A DNA stretch of 34,561 nucleotides. It comes from Pseudomonadota bacterium (GTDB taxonomy: Bacteria > Pseudomonadota > Gammaproteobacteria > Burkholderiales > Ferrovaceae). The first letter of the stretch is position 1; each line of letters opens with the position of its first letter. Made by a program: the position numbers and the translations under genes. Of this stretch, positions 7,789 through 17,035 are shown in pieces. Location of the stretch: assembly GCA_028873535.1 (NCBI GenBank), contig JAGWIJ010000026.1, positions 1-34,561 on the forward strand, written 5' to 3'. The notes beneath the pieces were generated by a model that was not told where the DNA came from, ran no database searches, and saw nothing but the letters and a program-made list of their open reading frames with translations.

Positions 7789-8736
7789 ATGGCCCTACCT
7801 GCAACCGTCAATGACGCGACGGCTGGCGCGGCGCACGCCACTCCGCCAGCGCCGGGCGCTGCGGCGCGCCGCCCGGCCAGCCGGCTGCTGCCGCGCCTGC
7901 TGCTCGCACCCGCCGTGACCTCGCTGCTGCTGTGGATGATCGTGCCGCTGGCCATGACCATCTACTTCTCGCTGGTGCGCTACAACCTCATGCAACCCGG
8001 CGCGCATCCCTTCATCGGACTGCGCAATTTCGAATTCTTCGTCACCGATGGCGCTTTCGTGCCCGCGGTGATGAATACCCTGATGCTGCTGGGCTCGGTG
8101 ATCGCAATCACGGTGGTGGCCGGCATCGGGCTGGCGCTGCTGATCAACGACCCGTTCCCCGGCCAGGCGGTGGTGCGCATCCTGCTCATTTCACCGTTCT
8201 TCGTCATGCCGTCGGTGAATGCGCTGATGTGGAAGAACATGATGATGCATCCCATCTACGGCGTGCTCGCCCAGCTCATGCGCGCGGTCGGCCTGACGCC
8301 GATCGACTGGCTCGCCAGTTATCCGCTGCTCGCCATCACACTGATGATCGCCTGGCAGTGGCTGCCGTTCGCCTGCCTGATCTTCATCACCGCGCTGCAG
8401 TCGATGGACCGCGAACAACTGGAGGCGGCGCGCATGGACGGCGCCACCTACCTGCAGCAGGTGCGCTACCTGTACCTGCCCCACCTGGCGCGGCCGGCGG
8501 CGGTGGTGATCATGATCGAGATGATCTTCCTGATGTCGGTGTTCGCCGAGATCTTCACCACCACCGGCGGCGGTCCGGGCTATGCCAGCACCAACGTGGC
8601 CTTCCTGATCTTCTCGCAGGCGCTGCTCAACTTCGACGTGGGCGTGGCTTCGGCCGGCGGCCTGTTCGCGGTGCTGCTCGCCAACATCGCCGCGGTGTTC
8701 CTGATCCGCATGATCGGCAAGAACCTGGAAAGCTGA
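7789..8736 (+). CDS. Polyol ABC transporter permease 1
   Basis: A 315-residue inner-membrane permease of the MalF/UgpA type (SmoF/MtlF-like). After a polar N-terminus of about 40 residues there are six predicted membrane segments, for example LLLAPAVTSLLLWMIVPLAM, LGSVIAITVVAGIGLALLI and VVIMIEMIFLMSVFAEIF. The ATPase-contact EAA loop reads EQLEAARMDGATYLQQVRYLYLP. The frame is open upstream to 7666, but the ATG at 7789 has AGGA about 9 nt before it and starts after the hairpins, so it is preferred. The second permease gene follows after 11 nt. Confidence 0.92.
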   Translation: MALPATVNDATAGAAHATPPAPGAAARRPASRLLPRLLLAPAVTSLLLWMIVPLAMTIYFSLVRYNLMQPGAHPFIGLRNFEFFVTDGAFVPAVMNTLMLLGSVIAITVVAGIGLALLINDPFPGQAVVRILLISPFFVMPSVNALMWKNMMMHPIYGVLAQLMRAVGLTPIDWLASYPLLAITLMIAWQWLPFACLIFITALQSMDREQLEAARMDGATYLQQVRYLYLPHLARPAAVVIMIEMIFLMSVFAEIFTTTGGGPGYASTNVAFLIFSQALLNFDVGVASAGGLFAVLLANIAAVFLIRMIGKNLES

Positions 8737-8747
8737 GGAGCCCGTCC

Positions 8748-9578
8748 ATGCATACGCCCCGCAAGTATCCCGCCGCGCAGGTGCTTCGCGCCCTGGTCTC
8801 CTGGCTGACCGGACTGCTGGTGTTCTTTCCCATCCTGTGGACTGGAATGACCGCCTTCAAGACCGAGCTGCAGGCGATCGCGACGCCCGCCCTGCTGGTC
8901 TGGACGCCGACCCTGGACAACTTCGCCGAAGTCCAGCGTCGCACCGACTACCTGCTGTATGCCGAGAACTCGCTGATCACCAGCGTCGGCTCGACACTCA
9001 TCGGACTGCTGCTGGCAGCCCCCGCCGCCTACTCGATGGCCTTCTTCCAGAACGCGCGCACCAAGGATCTGCTGGTGTGGATGCTGTCGACCAAGATGCT
9101 GCCGGCGGTGGGCGTGCTGGTGCCGATCTACGTGCTCTACCAGACCTTCGGCCTGCTCGACACGCGGCTGGGCCTGACCATCATCTTCACGCTGTCCAAC
9201 CTGCCGATCATGGTGTGGATGCTGTACTCCTACTTCAAGGAGATTCCGCGCGAGATCCTCGAGGCGGCACGCATGGATGGTGCCGGCCTCTACCAGGAAT
9301 TCCGTCACGTGCTGCTGCCGCTGGGCGTCGGCGGCCTGGCCTCGACCGCGTTGCTGTGCCTGGTGCTGTCGTGGAACGAGGCCTTCTGGTCGCTCAATCT
9401 CAGCGCGGCGCGCGCCGGCACGCTGGCCTCGCTGATTGCCTCGTTCTCGAGTCCCGAGGGCCTGTTCTGGTCCAAGCTGTCTGCCGCCTCGATGATGGCG
9501 GCGGCACCCATCATCGTCTTCGGCTGGTTCTGCCAGAAGCAGCTCGTGCAAGGGCTGACCTTCGGCGCAGTGAAATAG
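8748..9578 (+). CDS. Polyol ABC transporter permease 2
   Basis: A 276-residue permease of the MalG/UgpE type (SmoG/MtlG-like), the partner of permease 1. Six membrane segments are visible, beginning with ALVSWLTGLLVFFPILW. The EAA loop is EILEAARMDGAGLYQEFRHVLLP, and the C-terminus (GWFCQKQLVQGLTFGAVK) is typical of the MalG group. The ATG at 8748 follows TGAGGAG. The frame is open far upstream as a shadow of permease 1. Together with permease 1 and the ATPase it forms the inner-membrane importer. Confidence 0.92.
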   Translation: MHTPRKYPAAQVLRALVSWLTGLLVFFPILWTGMTAFKTELQAIATPALLVWTPTLDNFAEVQRRTDYLLYAENSLITSVGSTLIGLLLAAPAAYSMAFFQNARTKDLLVWMLSTKMLPAVGVLVPIYVLYQTFGLLDTRLGLTIIFTLSNLPIMVWMLYSYFKEIPREILEAARMDGAGLYQEFRHVLLPLGVGGLASTALLCLVLSWNEAFWSLNLSAARAGTLASLIASFSSPEGLFWSKLSAASMMAAAPIIVFGWFCQKQLVQGLTFGAVK

Positions 9579-9588
9579 GAGCATCACC

Positions 9589-10614
<1,026 letters not shown>

Positions 10615-10633
10615 GCAATTTCCAGGAGCTGCC

Positions 10634-12013
10634 ATGACCACGCCTTACACCATTCTCCACCTCGGGCTGGGATCGTTCCATCGCGCCCATGAAGCCTGGT
10701 ACCTGCAACGCCTGCACGACAGCGGCGACCGGTCCTGGCGTCTGGTGGCCGGCAACCTGCGCAACGACCAGCCCGAACTGATGGCAGCGCTGGAGGCCCA
10801 GCACGGCGTCTACACGCTGGAGCTGGCATCGCCGGCCGGTGCGATGCAGTACCAGCGCATCAGTGCCATCGCGCAGGTGATCCGCTGGACCCCCGATCTG
10901 GCTGGGCTGATCGCGGCCGCCGCCGATCCGGCCACGCGCATCATCTCGTTCACGGTCACCGAGGCCGGCTACTTCCTTGATCCCGCCCTGCGTCTCGACA
11001 CGGCGCATCCCGATGTCGCGGCCGACCTGCATGGCGGCTTCAACACCATCTACGGCGCGCTCACCGCCATGCTGCGCGCGCGCCGCGCCGCCCAGGCCGG
11101 CGGCCTGACCTTGCTGTGCTGCGACAACGTGCGCGGCAACGGCGAACGCTTCCACCTGGGACTGGCAGGTTTCCTGACGGCGCTGGGCGACACCGACCTG
11201 CTGGCCTGGATCGACACGCATACGCGCTGCCCGAATGCCATGGTCGACCGCATCACGCCGCGCCCCTTGCCGGCGGTGCGCGCGCGCGTGCAGGCCGCAC
11301 TGGGCATCGACGACCCCTGTGCCTTGATGGGCGAGACCTTCGCACAATGGGTGGTCGAGGAGCACTTCGCCGCCGGACGTCCGGACTGGGAGCGTGTCGG
11401 CGTCGAGATGGTGGATTCGGTGGTGCCCTACGAGGAAGCCAAGATCCGCATCCTCAACGCGCAGCACAGCTGCATTGCCTGGGCCGGCGCGCTGCGCGGC
11501 TATACCTGGATCCACGAAGGCACGCTCGATGCCCAGATCCGCGGCTGGTCGCACGACTATGTCACCCACGACGTGATTCCCTGCCTGACGCCGAGTCCGG
11601 TTGATCTGGCGGCCTATCGTGACACCGTGCTCGAACGCTTCTCCAACGCCTGGATCCAGGACACCAACCAGCGCGTGGCCGCCGACGGCTTTGCCAAGAT
11701 CCCCAGCTTCATCGCACCGACGCTGCACGAACAGCATGCCGCCGGCCGCACGCTGTTCCACACGGCGCGTCTGCCGGCGCTGTTCCTGCTGTTCCTGCAG
11801 GCGCGCGCGCAGGGCCGCATCCCCTTCGACTACCAGGATCAGGCCATGAACGAGGCGCTGGTGACGGAAATCCTTGGCGCTGCCGATCCGGTGGCGCGAC
11901 TGGCCGCCGAGACCAGCCTGTTCGGCGCGCTGGCCGGTCAGGCGGTGCTGGCGCAGGCGCTGCGCGCGGCCTATGACGATGTGCGCCACGCCTATCCGGA
12001 GTCGGCGCAATGA
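10634..12013 (+). CDS. dalD: Polyol dehydrogenase, probable D-arabinitol 4-dehydrogenase
   Basis: A 459-residue member of the long-chain mannitol dehydrogenase family. Near the N-terminus is the NAD-binding motif HLGLGSFHRAH. The catalytic lysine and its partners are present as Lys270, Asn275 and His278 in PYEEAKIRILNAQHS, matching the Lys/Asn/His set of Pseudomonas mannitol 2-dehydrogenase. The protein lacks the roughly 25-residue N-terminal extension of mannitol dehydrogenases, and its start (TILHLGLGSFHRAHEAWYLQ) resembles Klebsiella DalD, which oxidises D-arabitol to D-xylulose. Xylulokinase directly follows and no fructokinase is present, which supports that reading. Mannitol or sorbitol oxidation is the alternative. 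CAGGAG lies just before the ATG at 10634; the upstream part of the open frame is a shadow of the ATPase gene. Confidence 0.82.
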   Translation: MTTPYTILHLGLGSFHRAHEAWYLQRLHDSGDRSWRLVAGNLRNDQPELMAALEAQHGVYTLELASPAGAMQYQRISAIAQVIRWTPDLAGLIAAAADPATRIISFTVTEAGYFLDPALRLDTAHPDVAADLHGGFNTIYGALTAMLRARRAAQAGGLTLLCCDNVRGNGERFHLGLAGFLTALGDTDLLAWIDTHTRCPNAMVDRITPRPLPAVRARVQAALGIDDPCALMGETFAQWVVEEHFAAGRPDWERVGVEMVDSVVPYEEAKIRILNAQHSCIAWAGALRGYTWIHEGTLDAQIRGWSHDYVTHDVIPCLTPSPVDLAAYRDTVLERFSNAWIQDTNQRVAADGFAKIPSFIAPTLHEQHAAGRTLFHTARLPALFLLFLQARAQGRIPFDYQDQAMNEALVTEILGAADPVARLAAETSLFGALAGQAVLAQALRAAYDDVRHAYPESAQ

Positions 12014-12057
12014 CACTGGCCGCCATGCACGAGGCCGGCGGCAACGTGAAGAGCTGA
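12010..12057 (+). CDS. 15-codon micro-ORF linking the dehydrogenase and xylulokinase genes
   Basis: The ATG overlaps the dehydrogenase stop (ATGA). The frame encodes MTLAAMHEAGGNVKS and stops at 12057, where its TGA overlaps the AAGGAG ribosome site of xylB, 12 nt before the xylB start. It may be a short translated leader that couples the two genes, or the last trace of a deleted gene. There is no evidence that the peptide has a function. Confidence 0.25.
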   Translation: MTLAAMHEAGGNVKS

Positions 12058-12068
12058 AGGAGCGGCAC

Positions 12069-13532
12069 ATGTACGTCGGCATCGATCTGGGAACATCCGA
12101 AGTCAAGACCCTGCTGGTCGACGCCAGCCAGCGCATCGTGGCGCAGGCCGGTGTGCGGCTGGAGGTTTCGCGGCCGCAGCCGATGTGGTCGGAACAGGAT
12201 CCCGAACTGTGGTGGACCGCCACCGCCCAGGCGCTGGGCCGCTTGCGCGCGCAGGCGCCGCAGGCCTGGGGTGGCGTGCGCGCGATCGGCCTGTCGGGCC
12301 AGATGCACGGTGCGACCCTGCTCGATGCCAGCGGCCGCGCGCTGCGGCCGGCAATCCTGTGGAACGACACGCGTGCCCATGCCGAGTGCCTGGAGCTCGA
12401 ACAGCAGGTGCCGGCGGCGCGCGCCATCACTGGCAACCTCGCCATGCCCGGATTCACGGCGCCCAAGCTGCTGTGGCTGCGCCGCCACGAACCGGCGGTG
12501 TTCGCCCAGGTCGCCCGGGTGCTGCTGCCCAAGGACTGGCTGGCGCTGCGCATGACCGGCGAAGCCGTGTCCGAGCCTTCCGACGCCGCCGGCACGCTGT
12601 GGCTCGACGTGGCACGCCGTGAATGGTCAACCGACATGCTGGCGGCCTGTGGCCTGCAGCTCAGCCACATGCCCAGGCTGGTGGAAGGCAGCGAGCCGCG
12701 CGGCACGCTGCGCGCCGCGATTGCCGCCGAATGGGGCCTGCCGCCCGGCGTGGTGGTGGCCGGTGGCGGTGGCGACAATGCCGCTTCCGCGGTCGGCATG
12801 GGTGTGGTCGAACACGGCGACGCCCTGGTGTCGCTGGGCAGCTCGGGCGTGATGTTCGTGGCCACCGACCGCTTCGCGCCCAATCCCGCCGGCGCGGTGC
12901 ATGCCTTCTGCCACGCCCTGCCCGGCCGCTGGTGCCAGATGAGCGTCACGCTGTCCGCTGCCACCAGCCTGAGCTGGCTGGCTGGCATCACGGGCGGGAT
13001 CGCGGAGGGCGAGCTGGCGGCACAGGCGGCGCACGCCGATCCCCAGTCCACGCCGATCTTCCTGCCCTATCTCAACGGTGAGCGCACACCCCACAACGAC
13101 GCGCATGCGCGCGGCCTGTTCTTCGGCCTGTCCACGCGCACCGGCACGCCCGAACTGGCTTACGCCGTGCTGGAGGGCGTGGCGTTCTCGATCGCCGATG
13201 GCTACGCCGCCCTGCAGGCCGCTGGCACGCAGGTGAAACAGGCGGTGCTGGTGGGCGGCGGCGCGCGCAGCGCGCTGTGGGCCAGTCTGATCGCTGCCGC
13301 CTGCGGTTTCGCTGTGGCGCGACCGGCGTCCGGCGACCAGGGCGGCGCCTTCGGCGCGGCGCGCCTGGCACGCCTGGCAGTCAGCGGCGAAGCGCCGACC
13401 GAGGTCTGCCTGGCGCCGCCGCCGGCCGAAGTCACCGCTCCGGAAGCGGCACTGGTCGCGCGTCTCGCACCCCGGCTGGCCCGTTACCGGGCGCTCTACA
13501 CCCAGACGCGCAATCTGCTCGACGGCGGCTGA
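12069..13532 (+). CDS. xylB: Xylulokinase
   Basis: A 487-residue FGGY-family kinase that phosphorylates D-xylulose to D-xylulose 5-phosphate, the entry to the pentose phosphate pathway. The phosphate-1 loop is YVGIDLGTSEVKTLL. The xylulokinase-typical GLSGQMHGATLLD and PAILWNDTRAHAEC segments follow, then GGGGDNAASAVGMG, GSSGVMFVA and the adenosine motif VLVGGGARSALW. Length and motif order fit XylB rather than glycerol kinase. The frame is open upstream to 11874, but the ATG at 12069 has AAGGAG at a good distance. It is the last gene of the polyol operon as now arranged. Confidence 0.94.
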   Translation: MYVGIDLGTSEVKTLLVDASQRIVAQAGVRLEVSRPQPMWSEQDPELWWTATAQALGRLRAQAPQAWGGVRAIGLSGQMHGATLLDASGRALRPAILWNDTRAHAECLELEQQVPAARAITGNLAMPGFTAPKLLWLRRHEPAVFAQVARVLLPKDWLALRMTGEAVSEPSDAAGTLWLDVARREWSTDMLAACGLQLSHMPRLVEGSEPRGTLRAAIAAEWGLPPGVVVAGGGGDNAASAVGMGVVEHGDALVSLGSSGVMFVATDRFAPNPAGAVHAFCHALPGRWCQMSVTLSAATSLSWLAGITGGIAEGELAAQAAHADPQSTPIFLPYLNGERTPHNDAHARGLFFGLSTRTGTPELAYAVLEGVAFSIADGYAALQAAGTQVKQAVLVGGGARSALWASLIAAACGFAVARPASGDQGGAFGAARLARLAVSGEAPTEVCLAPPPAEVTAPEAALVARLAPRLARYRALYTQTRNLLDGG

Positions 13533-13792
13533 ACTGCTGCCGACCGCGAGCGGGCTTGCCGACAGGAAGTCGCAAACGGGTGGCACGCTCGAATCTAGTG
13601 TTTGGCCAGAGGCGCGTAAGTTGCCGCTGCGGAATTTTGACGCCAACGGGGCGCGCAAACCAGCGAGTGGCAGGAGGCGTACCGGGCCCAGGCAGATGCG
13701 GCCGGTGGCGTGAAGTGTCGACTGCCGAGTTGGGCCTGGCCGTCGCGCCGTCCCAGAGGACCTTCCGCGATACGCGCCCGTCGGTATGGTCC
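13533..13792. other. Gene-free junction between xylB and the restriction-modification genes
   Basis: These 260 nt hold no gene I can support. One plus-strand frame around 13655-13700 reads SEWQEAYRAQADAAGG, which looks protein-like, but it is interrupted and cannot be assigned. Base composition changes from the GC-rich operon to the more mixed restriction-modification segment in this stretch, so it probably contains the left insertion boundary. No convincing terminator for xylB is seen. Confidence 0.4.
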
Positions 13793-14803
13793 TTAGGGCT
13801 GGCGAGCCTCCGCGCGTCGCCTCCTCGCCTCTCTGTGCATCGTGACAGGTGTGGCGCCGAGCACTCGATCCACCATCATCGAAAGGAATCGGCCTGGATT
13901 GAGCGCCTCTGGCGTCTCTTTCAGCCGAATCTTGACCTTTGGTAACAGCGTGAGGATATTCTCGATTTCCCTGTCGTCCACCGAGGCACCGCCTTCATCG
14001 GGCTCTATACCGGATTCCTGCGGAATCCCTTCTGCGCGCTCATCGCAATCGTCTGGTATGGAGGCCTCGCCGGAATACTGCATGAGAACCAGCCCGGTCG
14101 CATGGTAGGCGTCATCTTCTTGTCCGAGCTTCGCGAGTAGGTCGAAGAGCCACTCAGCAGTGCCCGGCTCCTTCTGGAGGATATTGGCGCTCAACCCGAA
14201 CACGAAACCGAGCGCTGCCATCGGGTGTCTTAGGCGAAGGTTCTTGACATCTCCGTAGGACTCCTCGATTCGATTCGGCGCGTTCTTGCCGAACGACGAG
14301 TCCATTCGCTTCGTTGAGATCAACAGCTCAGGGCCTGTGGCCCAGTCGGTGATGATGACGTCTACCTGTTTGAGGTAGTTCTTGCCCAGGATCGTCGCGC
14401 TCGAGGAGGTAAACCCCGGGACTCCGGTCGCGCCTTCGATGCGATCCCGGAGCGGCCCTGCGTCCTTCTTCGGCAGCGCCTCAAGCAGCTTCGCAATTGA
14501 AGCGGGCAGGATTCGAGGGTGCTTCGGCCTGGGCCATGTTTGGTCCGTCCCGAAACCGGCTCGCCGAAGTTCGTAACTTAGCCAAACGTCGAGAGCGAGT
14601 GCAGGGACACCTGACTGCGTGTTGGCACGCAATGACAGAGGAACCCCCAGCAGCCTGCAGAGAGTCTCATAGTCGGGCTCGTAGCGCCTCCCTTGCCCAT
14701 CCCTCACCCAAGGATTCGAGTGCTCCCCGCCAGGAGCTGCGAGCTCGACGATGCGATCGAAGATGGCCCACGCCCTGGCCTTGGTGGACTTCTCAGTGGC
14801 CAC
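13793..14803 (-). CDS. Putative type II restriction endonuclease
   Basis: A 336-residue protein downstream of and slightly overlapping the methyltransferase, in the same direction, as expected for a restriction partner. The core QVDVIITDWATGPELLISTKRMDSSF resembles a PD-(D/E)XK nuclease site: an aspartate after a hydrophobic strand, then a second strand with a lysine (STK), with the usual acidic residue replaced. It is followed by GKNAPNRIEESYGDVKNLRLRHPMAALGFVF. An acidic stretch near the C-terminus is not recognised. I prefer the GTG at 14803, which overlaps the methyltransferase by 11 nt and has GCGAGG 7 nt before it; an ATG at 14842 is also possible. The function is inferred from context and motif; the recognition site is unknown. 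Confidence 0.6.
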   Translation of the reverse strand: MATEKSTKARAWAIFDRIVELAAPGGEHSNPWVRDGQGRRYEPDYETLCRLLGVPLSLRANTQSGVPALALDVWLSYELRRAGFGTDQTWPRPKHPRILPASIAKLLEALPKKDAGPLRDRIEGATGVPGFTSSSATILGKNYLKQVDVIITDWATGPELLISTKRMDSSFGKNAPNRIEESYGDVKNLRLRHPMAALGFVFGLSANILQKEPGTAEWLFDLLAKLGQEDDAYHATGLVLMQYSGEASIPDDCDERAEGIPQESGIEPDEGGASVDDREIENILTLLPKVKIRLKETPEALNPGRFLSMMVDRVLGATPVTMHREARRRRAEARQP

Positions 14804-16457
14804 TGGCTGACCTCGCCTCTCGCCGGTTCGCCAGCAACGCACGCGCCGATCGAACCTGCTCGAGCTGTTCGCGCGGGAGCAGGCCGCCGTCTTTCAAGAG
14901 CGCACAGTCCACCAGCTCCACTGCGCCGATCAGGTCCCCGTTGCGTAGCAGGTCAGCAGCCTTGGATTTCACGGAGCGCAGAGCAGCCGCACGGAGGCGA
15001 ATCAGTTCGGCCGAGGGAACGCCCCAGAGGTCTGCCTCTTTCGGCTCAAGTTTCAAGATGCCACCCCCGTAGGCACGTCCTACCATCTCAGCGTGCAGAA
15101 GCGTCAGCGAATTGAGGCTAGCGAGAGGTAGGAGTTCTAGGCCGATCTCTCGATCCGCCGCATTCAGGTAGACCCCATGCACAGAGTTGAGGTGGTAGGC
15201 ATTTGCCTCGTTTGCCACGAGCCGCGGGGTGTCGGCATTCATGCAAGTCAGCAGTAGGTCCGCCGGGGCGACAAGCGGGACTTGATACCAGACCTTCCGC
15301 ACTCGGCACTTGTAGGCAGTATCGACGCCGGTGCGGCGGCCGTCTGCAATGTAGGCCTTGGCCTCTTCCGAAAGCTTCGCACGAGGGTAGAACAGCAGCG
15401 TTGATGACCCGTCCTTGCCGAGCTGTCGAAGCGCCTCGGGGGTCAGGGCCAGCCCACGCAGGTGTGCACTCCCAGGCGGTGAGAGTGGGAGCAGTTCGCC
15501 CGCACATAGACCCAGCTCCTTCGCTCGCGATGGGGCCAGAGCAAAGTATCTGTTGTTGCCAGTCACGATCCCGAGTGTGGTGTCGCCCCAGTGCTCGAGT
15601 TGTGTGAACTGCCCGGCGCGCATCATGGAACTGAGAGCGTCGAGCGCGTGCTGATCTACGAGGCTACCGGTCCACTTGCCTGCGGGATTCACTGGGGTCC
15701 ACGCCTGCCCTTCTTCAAGAGCGGCAAGGCTCCCCGCATTCTTCGCCTGACGGATGACCGCATGACCAGCGGGCCCTTCACCGTATCCCTCTGCCATCAG
15801 CAGCACAACATCAGCTTCCGCCTCTGGGAACACCTGCTCTGCGAATAAGACCAACTGCACTTTTCGGAACCGCTCGAACAGGAACTGTCGGACGGGCGCC
15901 GCGTAGTTCACGGACAACAGCTCAGCAGGGAGAACGAGGCCGAGGCGCCCCCCTCGCTTCAAGAAGAGGGCCGAATGCACTGTGAAAGCTGCCCAGCTCG
16001 AAGCTAGTCCAGTGAGAGCAATGCCGCCTCGCAACGCAGCTTGGCGAGACTTCGCGCGCATCTCACCCGTGAAGTTTTGATATCGGATGTATGGCGGGTT
16101 TCCAATGACGGCGTCATAGATCGGCTCAGGAGCGACATCGAAGAAATCGCTCACTCGGAGAAGGGCGTTTCCGCCAGCCTCACGGACGCGCGCGCGCGCA
16201 ATCTGTGCGCTCGCGCTGTGTATCTCAACACCATGGACCTCGAGCTTCGGGCTGCTGCCGCACCGCAGTTGCGCCTGGCGGGAGACTGCGGCCACGAGGA
16301 AGGCGGCGTCGCCAGCGGAGGGCTCCAACACGAGGTCGCACGTGCCCCTGATTGCCCACCCGGCAACAAACTCCGTGATGGCGGGTGGCGTGAAGTAAGC
16401 GCCCCTCTGCTTGCGGAGTTCTGGGGTGTCCTTGCTGGGATGGTTCAGAGCTGCCAC
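14793..16457 (-). CDS. Type II N6-adenine DNA methyltransferase (gamma class)
   Basis: A 554-residue enzyme with the gamma-class order of motifs: motif X KQRGAYFTPP (about 16-25), motif I LEPSAGDAAFL (44-54) for S-adenosylmethionine binding, and the catalytic motif IV NPPYIRYQ (120-127). The long C-terminal half would be the target-recognition domain. The layout resembles single-polypeptide M.TaqI/M.PaeR7I-like enzymes. It would methylate adenine in the site cut by the adjoining endonuclease. The start codon is GTG at 16457; an out-of-frame ATG lies just before it. Base composition is less GC-rich than in the flanking genes, and codon use differs, consistent with acquisition by transfer. Confidence 0.9.
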   Translation of the reverse strand: MAALNHPSKDTPELRKQRGAYFTPPAITEFVAGWAIRGTCDLVLEPSAGDAAFLVAAVSRQAQLRCGSSPKLEVHGVEIHSASAQIARARVREAGGNALLRVSDFFDVAPEPIYDAVIGNPPYIRYQNFTGEMRAKSRQAALRGGIALTGLASSWAAFTVHSALFLKRGGRLGLVLPAELLSVNYAAPVRQFLFERFRKVQLVLFAEQVFPEAEADVVLLMAEGYGEGPAGHAVIRQAKNAGSLAALEEGQAWTPVNPAGKWTGSLVDQHALDALSSMMRAGQFTQLEHWGDTTLGIVTGNNRYFALAPSRAKELGLCAGELLPLSPPGSAHLRGLALTPEALRQLGKDGSSTLLFYPRAKLSEEAKAYIADGRRTGVDTAYKCRVRKVWYQVPLVAPADLLLTCMNADTPRLVANEANAYHLNSVHGVYLNAADREIGLELLPLASLNSLTLLHAEMVGRAYGGGILKLEPKEADLWGVPSAELIRLRAAALRSVKSKAADLLRNGDLIGAVELVDCALLKDGGLLPREQLEQVRSARALLANRREARSASGH

Positions 16458-16661
16458 GTCATCACTTTCTCAGTATCGGGGCCCTGCAAAAAGGTCGTGC
16501 ATGCCCATATTGTTGGCCGTTCCGCGCGGCTGCCGGAGCTTGCTCGCGACGCATCGTCCCAAAGTGCCTGCACACAAGGGGGTGAAGCGGCGTACTAAAC
16601 CAAGAGCAACTCCCCGGCCCTCGCGCCGTTTCGGCGCGCGGCAGGCACAGCGGCATGGTGC
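16458..16661. other. Upstream region of the methyltransferase gene with a hairpin
   Basis: No gene is supported here. It must contain the methyltransferase promoter on the minus strand, but no -35/-10 pair is convincing. A perfect 7-bp hairpin (CGCGCCG 16622-16628, loop TTT, CGGCGCG 16632-16638) lies just after the stop codon of the degenerate gene and could end its transcript, although there is no T-run on either strand. Confidence 0.4.
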
Positions 16662-17035
16662 TCAAGACTCCATCGGCAGCGTGAAGTCAAACAGGTCGAT
16701 CGTCTTCGTCAAGCCGGTCAGGAGCTGGGCGCCCTGGCAGTTCTTGAAGTGGGGCGAGGCCAGGTCCACCGCTTCCCGCGCGACGTGACCCACCAGGGCC
16801 ATCAGCATGTCTGGATGCGCGTTCAGCTCGGTCATCTGGGTGACGAAGGCCACCCACATACTGTAAAGGCGCTTGCGCGGGTTGTCGATGCGAAGCTGCT
16901 CCAAGTTAGGTCTCGTTGAACCGCCGCGAGACGTTCTTCGGATATCCGTTCTTCGACGGTTTGCTCGGTGTCTCGCAAAGGCAGGAAGTTCGACGAAGAC
17001 TGCTTCCATAGCCGGAGCGTACGCAAGTTGCGCAT
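16662..17035 (-). pseudogene. Frameshifted remnant, possibly the C-terminal part of a recombinase-like protein
   Basis: Two minus-strand frames together read like one protein. The upstream frame (from about 17035) gives LPLRDTEQTVEERISEERLAAVQRDL. The downstream frame continues NLEQLRIDNPRKRLYSMW, then HPDMLMALVGHVAREAVDL, and ends FDFTLPMES at 16662. Joining them needs a one-base restoration near 16907. The MALVGH and SPHFKN segments recall the C-terminal end of tyrosine recombinases, but the usual R-H-x-R pattern is not visible, so the family is uncertain. A second shift may lie farther upstream. It sits at the right side of the restriction-modification segment, where a decayed mobility gene would be expected. 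Confidence 0.4.

Noticed and set aside
13580..13596. Sigma-54-like -24 element TGGCACG after xylB
   Set aside because: The -24 box matches, but the -12 GC at the required spacing is missing (AATCT instead of TTGC), and no gene follows in that direction.
13610..13640. Possible insertion-sequence end (AATTTTGACGCC) in the left junction
   Set aside because: It only loosely recalls IS21-type ends. No matching inverted end, target duplication or transposase gene was found.
16041..16598. Plus-strand 185-codon frame in the methyltransferase region
   Set aside because: It is antisense to motifs X, I and IV of the methyltransferase and has no recognisable family.
16622..16638. Strong intrinsic terminator at CGCGCCG-TTT-CGGCGCG
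   Set aside because: The stem is perfect, but there is no T-run on either strand, so it is only noted as a hairpin.
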